DNA of 37,865 nt from the NCBI GenBank assembly GCA_034433305.1, contig DAOUAM010000094.1:1-37865 (forward strand), written 5' to 3'. Positions 32,237 to 37,865 of the stretch are shown in pieces (within the stretch, counting starts at the first letter, position 1; every line of letters begins with the position of its first letter). Made by a program: the position numbers and the translations under genes. The notes beneath the pieces were generated by a model. That model had not been told where the DNA came from. It saw nothing but the letters and a program-made list of their open reading frames with translations, and ran no database searches. This DNA comes from DAOUAM01 sp034433305 (GTDB lineage: Bacteria > Chloroflexota > Dehalococcoidia > Lucifugimonadales > DAOUAM01).

Positions 32237-32698
32237 ATGTACAAGCACATTGAGCAGCCGCATACTTTCGGGCCTGGTGACCACGCTGGCCTGGTCTATG
32301 GCTCCCCTTCGCAGCAGTGGGACGCCGTGGTCCAGTTTGTAAAGGGAAGTGTCCAGAATGGGTACCGCTGTGTTTACGTGGCCGATGATAACACGGCGCA
32401 GCAGGTCAGCGAGGTGCTTGCTTCCTCTGGCCTGGATGTGAGTCGCCACCGCGCCTCTGGTGGGCTGGCCTTGTTTACCAGATGGCAGTACCGCCCCGAG
32501 GCGGAGACAGACCGTGAGTCCATGGCGAGGGTCGTGGAGGGCCTGCGGGCTGAAGCAATCAGCGCGGGCTTTAAGGGCCTGGCGCTGGCGGTTGAGATGA
32601 CCTGGGCGCTCCAGCCAGAAGTTGACCAGGAACGCCTGCGCCAGTGGGAGGCCTTCCTGAATTCCCTGCTGGACAGCGGCCCAGCCTATGCCCTATGA
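32237..32698 (+). CDS. MEDS (DcmR-like sensory) domain, N-terminal part of a kinase reading frame
   Basis: This 153-residue piece has the MEDS pattern: GDHAGLVYGSPSQQWDAVVQ, GYRCVYVADDNTAQQVSEVL and GLALAVEMTWAL, then LRQWEAFLNSLLDSGPAYAL. MEDS is an N-terminal sensory domain known from DcmR and methanogen/methylotroph regulators. The frame stops at TGA 32696-32698, where the domain normally continues with a Cys ('L-C-x-Y'). The codons after the stop, in the same frame, give QYSRGRCAPHVLHTALYTHP, which is the expected end of the domain, and then run into the kinase. GAGGTG lies eight bases before ATG 32237. It may be a nonsense mutant, a two-protein arrangement, or a recoded gene. Confidence 0.8.
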   Translation: MYKHIEQPHTFGPGDHAGLVYGSPSQQWDAVVQFVKGSVQNGYRCVYVADDNTAQQVSEVLASSGLDVSRHRASGGLALFTRWQYRPEAETDRESMARVVEGLRAEAISAGFKGLALAVEMTWALQPEVDQERLRQWEAFLNSLLDSGPAYAL

Positions 32699-32726
32699 CA
32701 GTACAGCCGCGGCCGGTGCGCGCCGC
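32696..32726 (+). other. In-frame TGA at a conserved cysteine position, with a downstream hairpin
   Basis: TGA replaces the Cys codon expected in AYAL-C-QYSR of the MEDS domain, one base from TGC or TGT. Eleven bases after the TGA (32699-32708 intervening), GCGGC/GCCGC (32709-32713/32722-32726) can form a five-bp hairpin. Its 8-base loop holds GGT at 17-19 bases from the TGA, within the range described for bacterial selenocysteine-insertion elements. In DNA this GC-rich such a hairpin can arise by chance. Confidence 0.4.
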
Positions 32727-32731
32727 ATGTC

Positions 32732-34501
32732 TTGCACACGGCTCTGTACACGCACCCGCTGATTGTCCTGGGCGATAGGGTATGCCATAACTTCTACTAT
32801 GAGCCGGCTGACTTATTGCTGGCCGAGAAGGTACAGGCGGACAGGGTGGACTGGATGCTCTCCCGCCTGGAGAGGATGTACTTCCTGGGAGAGGAGCGGG
32901 AGAGGCGGGTCCGCGAGCAGGCGGCACGCGCCGAGGCCGAGGCCGCGCGGGACAGGATAGCCAATATCCTGGAGAGCATGACTGACGCCTTCATGGCACT
33001 GGATAGGGACTGGCGCGTCGCCCACCTGAACCAGCGAGCGGAGCAGCTACTCAACAGGCGCCGCGAAGACCTTGTCGGCAAGAACATCTGGACAGAGTTC
33101 CCCGGCGTAACTGACTCCGACCTGTATTCCCACTGTACCCGCGCCATGGCCGAGCAGGTGAGAGTCCAGTTCAAAGAGTTCAACGCCTCCCTGGACCGCT
33201 GGCTAGAGGTCAACGTTTACCCCTTCAGAGACGGCCTCGCCATCCACTTCCGGGACGTCACCGAGAGCGAGCAGACCGTGGAAGCCCTCAAGGTGAGCGA
33301 GGCCCTCAAGGTGGAGCTGCTCAACCTGCTGCCCATGGCCGCCTATACCTGTGACGCCGATGGGCTGATCACTTCCTACAACAGGATCGCCAGCCAGCTC
33401 TGGGGGCGCGAGCCCAGGCTGGGCCACCCGGACGAGCGCTTCTGCGGCGCCTTCCGGCTACATCTGCCCGACGGCACCTATCTGCCCCACTCCGAGTGCC
33501 CCATGGCCCACGTCCTCAAGTCCAACAGCCCTGTCAGCGACCGCGAAGTGGTGATCGAGAGGCCCGACGGCTCTTTCGTTCATGTCCTGGTGAGCATATC
33601 GCCCATCCGCGACAACAATGGCAAGCTGGTGGGGGCCGTCAACTGCTTCCAGGACATCACCGAGCGTAAGCAGGCCCAGGAGCAGGAGAACGAGGCCAGG
33701 CTACAGTTCCTCAGTGTCCTCACCCACGAGCTCAGGACGCCACTGGCGCCCCTGCTGACCAGCGGCACCATGCTCAGAGAGGTCCTCAACCCTGACCCTG
33801 CCAGCATCCAGGGCAGGCTCCTCAACAACATAATCAAGGGCGCCGAGGTCCTCAGGGACCGGGTCAACGAGCTGCTGGACATTACGGCCTTCCAGGCGGG
33901 CAAGTACCGGCTGGAGTACGAGACCTTCAATGTCAAGGACGCGGTGGAGGACCTGTGCGACTACCTGGCGGCGGAAGCCATGAGCAAACGTCAGCAGCTT
34001 GTGCTGGAGCTGGCGGAGTCATTGCCCAGGATCAGGGCGGACCGCCGGCGCTTCCAGCAGGTGCTGTCCAACCTGCTGCTCAATGCCATGAAGTTCAGCC
34101 CGGAGGGCATGCCAATCTGTGTGAGGATATGGGTCCAGGGAGAGATGCTGGTGGTGGAGGTAGAGGACCGAGGGCCGGGCATATCGGCGGAGGAGCAGGC
34201 CAGGCTATTCCAGCCCTATTTCAGGGTGGAGCAGGACAGGCAGCGATTCCCTGGCCTCGGGCTTGGCCTTGCCCTGTCCAGGCAGATCGTGGAGGCCCAC
34301 GGCGGGTGGGTCTGGCTGGACAGCAGCCCTGGCAAAGGCTCCAGGTTCTTCTTCTCCCTACCGGTGAGGCCGGCAAGGGCGACTTCCCGAAGGCCCGATG
34401 TCGCCGCCAGAAAGGGCCGCCAGGCCAATGGAGTGCTACGGCCCACGTCCGGTACGTCGGCCACGGAGCCTGCCCGGGTGATGCCCCAGGCCCGGGGGTG
34501 A
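32732..34501 (+). CDS. PAS-PAS-histidine kinase, C-terminal part of the MEDS-kinase frame
   Basis: This 589-codon frame in phase with the MEDS gene begins with the last part of the MEDS domain (HTALYTHPLIVLGDRVCHNF-YYEP). A coiled linker rich in Arg/Glu/Ala follows, then two PAS domains (about residues 70-185 and 190-310; ILESMTDAFMALDRDWRVAH; LPMAAYTCDADGLITSYN). The HisKA domain has phospho-acceptor H332 in FLSVLTHELRTPLAPLL. The HATPase domain has QQVLSNLLLNAMKFSPEG, EDRGPGISAEEQARLF and GLGLGLALSRQIVEAHGGW. No membrane segment is seen, so it is cytoplasmic. No response regulator is adjacent. TTG 32732 has no ribosome site, which argues that the natural start is the MEDS ATG. Confidence 0.85.
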   Translation: MHTALYTHPLIVLGDRVCHNFYYEPADLLLAEKVQADRVDWMLSRLERMYFLGEERERRVREQAARAEAEAARDRIANILESMTDAFMALDRDWRVAHLNQRAEQLLNRRREDLVGKNIWTEFPGVTDSDLYSHCTRAMAEQVRVQFKEFNASLDRWLEVNVYPFRDGLAIHFRDVTESEQTVEALKVSEALKVELLNLLPMAAYTCDADGLITSYNRIASQLWGREPRLGHPDERFCGAFRLHLPDGTYLPHSECPMAHVLKSNSPVSDREVVIERPDGSFVHVLVSISPIRDNNGKLVGAVNCFQDITERKQAQEQENEARLQFLSVLTHELRTPLAPLLTSGTMLREVLNPDPASIQGRLLNNIIKGAEVLRDRVNELLDITAFQAGKYRLEYETFNVKDAVEDLCDYLAAEAMSKRQQLVLELAESLPRIRADRRRFQQVLSNLLLNAMKFSPEGMPICVRIWVQGEMLVVEVEDRGPGISAEEQARLFQPYFRVEQDRQRFPGLGLGLALSRQIVEAHGGWVWLDSSPGKGSRFFFSLPVRPARATSRRPDVAARKGRQANGVLRPTSGTSATEPARVMPQARG

Positions 34502-34513
34502 GGCAGGCCGCCT

Positions 34514-35572
34514 TCAGGGGCGGGCCAGGCCCTGGCAGACAGCGTCGCCGGCCTCCTGGGTGGACAGCCCACCGCCCAGGTCGGGCGTCACTTTTCCGGC
34601 GCGGATGGCCTCCCGGGCCGCCCGCTCGATGGCCTGCGCCGCCTGGGTGTGGCCGAAGTGCTCCAGCAGCATCCTGCCGGCCATGATGGACGCCAGCGGG
34701 TTGGCGATGTTCCTGCCAAAGATGTCCGGCGCCGTGCCATGCACCGGCTCAAAGTAGCAGAACCTGCGCTGGGGATTGAAGCAGCCCGTGGGCGCCAGGC
34801 CACGGCTGCCCTGGACCGCCGCTGCGATGTCGCTCAGGATGTCGCCCACCCGGTTCTCGGCCACGATGACCTGCAACTGCTCGGGATTGAGCACCATGAC
34901 GTAGGCCAGTGTGTCCACGTGGATGTGCACAGGCTCGATCTCCTGATAGCGCTGGGCCACCTCGTGGAACACCCGCATCCACAGGCCGTTGTCCAGCCCC
35001 TTCTGGGCCATGTGTACCCGCGTGCGTCCGGTGCGCCTGGCGTAGTCGAAGGCGAACTCTATGACGCGGCGCACGCCCTGGTAGGTGTTGAACTCGGGGC
35101 GTATCTCTACCTCGTCGGGCGTTCCCACCTTGAAATTGCCTGCTGTGCCGGACTCGTAGCCCTCGGTGTTCTCGCGGATGACCACGAAGTCCAGGTCCTT
35201 CTCTGTTTTGCCCTTCAGCGGCGTAAGGCTGGCATCCAGCAGCCGGCAGGGCCGGACGTTGGCGAAGAGGTCCAGCCGCCGGCGCAGTCCGCTGAGCACC
35301 GGCATGGCGCCCACGCCGCGTGGCACACGCCGGTCTATGCCGCCCGCGCCGAAAAGCGCCGTGTCGAAGCGCTCTGGCAGGCTGTCTATGAACCTGTCGA
35401 AGTCATCGGGGATGGCCTTGCCCGTTTTCAGGTAGCGCTCGGCGCCGAAGTCAAAGGTCTCGAACTCCAGGCCAAGCTCGAACAGCTCGTCCGCGGCCTT
35501 GAGCACCTTCACTGCCTCCGGTATGACCTCGTTGCCGATGCCGTCGCCGGGAATGACAGCTATGCGTACCAT
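34514..35572 (-). CDS. Isocitrate/isopropylmalate dehydrogenase family protein (tartrate-dehydrogenase-like)
   Basis: This 352-residue decarboxylating dehydrogenase starts MVRIAVIPGDGIGNEVIPEA. The substrate loop VVIRENTEGYESG resembles tartrate/3-isopropylmalate-type rather than the LeuB 'RELTGG' pattern. The metal-binding aspartates are in NRVGDILSDIAAA. The NAD site is VHGTAPDIFGRNIANPLASI. ATG 35572 fits the family start; the open frame extends further upstream but without support. Beta-decarboxylating oxidation of a 2-hydroxy acid is certain for the fold, but whether the substrate is isopropylmalate, tartrate/malate or homoisocitrate is open. No leu genes are adjacent. It converges with the kinase gene, leaving a gap of 12 bases. 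Confidence 0.88.
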   Translation of the reverse strand: MVRIAVIPGDGIGNEVIPEAVKVLKAADELFELGLEFETFDFGAERYLKTGKAIPDDFDRFIDSLPERFDTALFGAGGIDRRVPRGVGAMPVLSGLRRRLDLFANVRPCRLLDASLTPLKGKTEKDLDFVVIRENTEGYESGTAGNFKVGTPDEVEIRPEFNTYQGVRRVIEFAFDYARRTGRTRVHMAQKGLDNGLWMRVFHEVAQRYQEIEPVHIHVDTLAYVMVLNPEQLQVIVAENRVGDILSDIAAAVQGSRGLAPTGCFNPQRRFCYFEPVHGTAPDIFGRNIANPLASIMAGRMLLEHFGHTQAAQAIERAAREAIRAGKVTPDLGGGLSTQEAGDAVCQGLARP

Positions 35573-35641
35573 TGCTCCACACCTCGCCCTGGAGTGTGGC
35601 CGTGGCGTCCCAACGCCTCTGCCTTGCTCCGAATTCCCCAC

Positions 35642-35647
35642 ATTATA
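35642..35647 (-). promoter_or_regulatory. Perfect -10 hexamer of the dehydrogenase gene
   Basis: The minus strand reads CCATATAATGTGG with TATAAT. No good -35 is visible. The predicted start near 35635 gives a leader of about 63 bases. Confidence 0.45.
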
Positions 35648-35717
35648 TGGCTTGCCCGCGCCGCCGCATAGATGCGCCGGTCCTGTGGAGGCGGCCTGCC
35701 TCGCGTCCTGACTGACA

Positions 35718-35746
35718 TTGACAAACTGTTGGGCCACGCATATCGT
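35718..35746 (+). promoter_or_regulatory. Housekeeping-type promoter upstream of the ECF sigma gene
   Basis: TTGACA (35718-35723) and TATCGT (35741-35746) are 17 bases apart. The start near 35753 gives a leader of about 63 bases before GTG 35816. It is divergent from the dehydrogenase promoter about 75 bases away. Confidence 0.5.
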
Positions 35747-35815
35747 GTGAGCATTGAGGCCAGCATGGGCCTGCCGTCTGGATGTGATCCATGAATAGAG
35801 GTCCGGCGTATCAGT

Positions 35816-36385
35816 GTGGAAGCCCTGACTGATAACGAGCTGCTCCAGAGGATTGCCCTGGGAGACCAGCAAGCCTTTGCCTTGCTGTACGACCGCTATG
35901 GCAAGCCTGCCTACTCGCTGGCTTATCGCATTGTGAGCGATGGGCACGATGCCGAGGACGTAGTGCAGGACGCGTTCCTCAGCGTGTGGCGCATGGCCCG
36001 GTCCTTTGACGTGCGCAGGGGCAACGCGCGCTCGTGGCTGCTGTCCGTGGTCCACCACAGGGCGGTGGACATCATGCGCCGGCGTCGGGGGCAGCCGCCG
36101 CTCTTCTCGTCGTCAGAGTCCATCACTGGACAGGCGGAGCTCAGCGATGTCTGGCGGGAAGTGCTGGACTCCATAGACGGCGAGATGGTCAGGAAGGCCC
36201 TGGCCCGGATACCGGAGGACCAGCGCAGGACTATAGAGCTGGCCTTCTTCGGTGGCTACACCCACCGGGAGATCGCACAGAAGGAGGACATTTCCCTGGG
36301 CACGGTGAAGAGCCGTATCCGCGTGGGGATGGACAAGCTGCGAGAGCTGCTGAAAGAGCTGGCAAGCCGTCACATGGCTGATTAG
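35816..36385 (+). CDS. ECF-type RNA polymerase sigma factor
   Basis: This 189-residue group-4 sigma factor has region 2 (AFALLYDRYGKPAYSLAYRI through DAEDVVQDAFLSVWRMA) with the polymerase-binding acidic cluster. Region 4 is LARIPEDQRRTIELAFFGGY then THREIAQKEDISLGTVKSRI. The size and the Asp/Val-rich QDAF motif match the SigK/RpoE-like group that pairs with RskA anti-sigma factors, and such a gene follows after 45 bases. GTG 35816 is the only start close to the conserved region. The downstream target genes cannot be read from this window. Confidence 0.92.
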   Translation: MEALTDNELLQRIALGDQQAFALLYDRYGKPAYSLAYRIVSDGHDAEDVVQDAFLSVWRMARSFDVRRGNARSWLLSVVHHRAVDIMRRRRGQPPLFSSSESITGQAELSDVWREVLDSIDGEMVRKALARIPEDQRRTIELAFFGGYTHREIAQKEDISLGTVKSRIRVGMDKLRELLKELASRHMAD

Positions 36386-36430
36386 GGGCATGTTGCCGGT
36401 GTCCCGCTGTGTGGCCTTGCCTGTGCAGAG

Positions 36431-37234
36431 GTGCTGACTGGTCAAGTGCAGAACCACGAGGAATTTGAAGACCTAGTTGCCGTTTACTCTCTCTCGGCCC
36501 TGGGGCCAGAGGAGCAGGCAGCCCTGGAGCAGCACCTGGCCGCCTGTGACCGCTGCGCCCGGCGTCTGGCGGAGATGCGCGCGCTGGCTGGCGCGCTGCC
36601 CCTGGCCGCGGACGGGATTGAGCCGCCGGCCGGGTTGAGGGAGAGGGTCCTGGCCGCCGTCTCCGCCGAGGCCCGGCGGGAGGCTGCGGCCATGGGCGAC
36701 ACGGCGGGTGCCGGCGCCGGGGTGCCATACCGCCGCACCGCCCTGCCACGAGCGCCGTACAGGTGGCTGGCACTGGTGGCCGCCATGGTCGTCCTGGTGG
36801 CCACGGTCGCTGGCCTGGCCTTGTGGGTCATGCGGCTCCAGGACTCCCTGGCTGTCCGCGAGCTACGCGTCCATCGTGGCTACACGGCCATAACTATCAT
36901 GGCCCAGGCCGAGCGGTGGTGGCGCTTCCAGGGGACCGAGGTCGCGCCCACGGCATCGGGCGTTGTGGCCTATTCCAGCCGTGATTCCATGGGCTGCCTC
37001 GTGGCGCTGGACCTGCCCAAAGTCGAGGGCAGCCGCTACTATGCCTGGACCATCCAGGACGGCACGCCTACCGGGCTTGGCCCCATGTGGAACCTGGGCG
37101 ATGGCCTGTGGATCATAATCCCGGGCGACGTCACCCGCCTTGACGCCATCGCCATAACCCTGGAAGACCGCCGTGCGCCCGACGCGCCATCCGGCCCCCT
37201 GGTGGCCCGAGTCCCCATATCCTCGCCCCGGTAG
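36431..37234 (+). CDS. RskA-type membrane anti-sigma factor
   Basis: This 267-residue protein has three parts. An N-terminal zinc-binding anti-sigma segment carries the H-x3-C-x2-C motif (H35, C39, C42 in EQHLAACDRCARRL). One membrane helix follows (YRWLALVAAMVVLVATVAGL). The extracytoplasmic C-terminal domain has the RskA pattern (GCLVALDLPKVEGSRYYAWT, IQDGTPTGLGPM, ITLEDRRAPDAPSGPLV). It would hold the upstream sigma factor at the membrane until the outer domain is cut by regulated proteolysis. Its start is uncertain between GTG 36431 and GTG 36446. The pair almost certainly forms an operon. Confidence 0.9.
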   Translation: MLTGQVQNHEEFEDLVAVYSLSALGPEEQAALEQHLAACDRCARRLAEMRALAGALPLAADGIEPPAGLRERVLAAVSAEARREAAAMGDTAGAGAGVPYRRTALPRAPYRWLALVAAMVVLVATVAGLALWVMRLQDSLAVRELRVHRGYTAITIMAQAERWWRFQGTEVAPTASGVVAYSSRDSMGCLVALDLPKVEGSRYYAWTIQDGTPTGLGPMWNLGDGLWIIIPGDVTRLDAIAITLEDRRAPDAPSGPLVARVPISSPR

Positions 37235-37559
37235 GCCCGCCCCTCTCCACGGGTGTACTGGCTGGACACCCTGTCAGACCTGTGTAACACCTGTACCCTT
37301 CCTCAGGACGCCAGACATACACCGGCGTCGCCATGCGGGCAAGGCCAGCCTCCTCTCTAGCTCTCCCCCTTACGGCACGACACTTTTGGACCACGTGGGG
37401 AGAGGGGGCCATAGATGGGCCGCGCTGCGCCCGTATACACCGGGGGTGAGGTATGGCGGCCCTTGATCCAGCCCATGTCCTCCTGCGTAAGGCGTTGTGT
37501 AAACAGTCCTCGGAGCACTTCTGGGTACAGTCAACACTACGTCACAAGGAGGTCATGGC
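37235..37559. repeat. Gap with a MITE end and palindromic repeat
   Basis: GTGTACTGGCTGGACACCCT (37253-37272) continues to GTGTAACACCTG (37282-37293). It is the left-end type of the element at 7928, but without a matching right end nearby. A hairpin block CTCTCCCCCTTA...TGGGGAGAGGGGG (37362-37397) follows. The remainder shows only the ribosome site of the next gene. Confidence 0.6.
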
Positions 37560-37865
37560 ATGAAGCCCACAAGCTTCATGCGCCGAGCACGCCTTCTGGT
37601 GCTACCCGGCGCACTTTTTGCCCTTGTCATACTGGCCCTGGCCTGTGGGGAGGCCCAGCCGACCGCGACACCCACACGGGTGCCTGCTTCGGCGTCTTCA
37701 CCGACCGTGGCGCCGCCGACCCCCACCGTCGCGCCACCCACGGCCACTGCCACGCAGGCGGCACCCACCGCCACCGCGACGGCGCGGCCGGCACCGACTG
37801 CCACATCAGTGCCGCCCACGCCCGCGCCATCTCCGACCGCCGTCCCGACGCCCGCGCCCACGCCG
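37560..37865 (+). CDS. Pro/Thr-rich lipoprotein, N-terminal part (cut by window edge)
   Basis: From ATG 37560 the frame is open to the window end, giving 102 residues. A basic start (KPTSFMRRAR) and a hydrophobic core (LLVLPGALFALVILALA) lead to a lipobox (LALAC, C29). A linker of Pro, Thr and Ala follows (TATPTRVPASASSPTVAPPT and on). AAGGAGG lies seven or so bases before the ATG. The functional domain lies outside the window. The architecture is the same as that of the lipoprotein at 6592, a common design for exported binding proteins and enzymes in Chloroflexota. Being next to the RskA gene suggests, without proof, control by that sigma factor. Confidence 0.8.
   Translation, partial: MKPTSFMRRARLLVLPGALFALVILALACGEAQPTATPTRVPASASSPTVAPPTPTVAPPTATATQAAPTATATARPAPTATSVPPTPAPSPTAVPTPAPTP

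Noticed and set aside
32716..32760. Frameshift between the MEDS and kinase frames
   Set aside because: Both parts are in the same reading frame; only the TGA at 32696 separates them.
37553..37861. Val/Gly-rich open frame on the minus strand at the right edge
   Set aside because: It is the reverse reading of a Pro/Thr-rich lipoprotein linker; the plus-strand frame has a signal peptide, lipobox and ribosome site.

Overview
The window is a GC-rich bacterial chromosome segment. Its gene content points to the phylum Chloroflexota, probably a Dehalococcoidia-like lineage. The clues are a long one-strand complex I operon with only the 11 core subunits (nuoABCD-HIJKLMN, no nuoEFG), lipoproteins with long Pro/Thr-rich linkers, and many enzymes typical of that group. 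The lineage is inference; the gene calls rest on motifs visible in the translations. No rRNA, tRNA or CRISPR array was seen.

Layout. 1-98 is the start of an IS5-type transposase running off the edge. 328-1961 (minus) holds a FlK-like thioesterase and a SelA-like PLP enzyme. 2251-5895 is mfd. 6086-7884 (minus) holds an HNH nuclease and a lipoprotein with a poly-Gly tract and a cohesin-like domain. 7928-8190 is a small element with long terminal inverted repeats. 8332-10298 (minus) holds a HAD hydrolase and truD. 10522-11526 is a HypE/AIR-synthase-like protein. 11589-13863 (minus) holds a secreted protein and a zinc-ribbon protein, each followed by a hairpin terminator. 14515-26381 is the nuo operon. 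It is interrupted by a toxin-antitoxin-like trio (15965-16748) between nuoC and nuoD and by repeat-filled gaps. 26415-26966 is a REP-associated transposase (RAYT) carrying a REP palindrome inside its own frame. 27090-31747 is a mixed catabolic stretch: LmbE-type deacetylase, galactonate-dehydratase-like enolase, class II aldolase, a BrnT/CopG-type toxin-antitoxin pair and an SDR. 32237-34501 is a MEDS-PAS-PAS-histidine kinase reading frame broken by one in-frame TGA. 34514-35572 (minus) is an isopropylmalate/tartrate dehydrogenase-like enzyme. 35816-37234 is an ECF sigma factor with its RskA-type anti-sigma factor. 37560 to the end is the start of another Pro/Thr-rich lipoprotein.

How it works together. 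The nuo genes build a proton-pumping quinone reductase without the NADH-oxidising module, so it probably takes electrons from another donor. The enolase, aldolase, SDR and dehydrogenase genes suggest sugar-acid or hydroxy-acid catabolism, but they do not form one clean operon. Sensing is represented by the MEDS kinase and the sigma/anti-sigma pair.

The most unusual signals are these. (1) A TGA sits exactly where the MEDS domain normally has a conserved cysteine, with the frame otherwise open on both sides. (2) A compositionally different three-gene cassette lies inside nuo. (3) The nuoD/nuoH boundary sequence is duplicated around a repeat insertion. (4) Several families of palindromic or heptad repeats fill most gene gaps and in one case form the C-terminus of Mfd. 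(5) Extended -10 promoters recur, some predicting nearly leaderless mRNAs.
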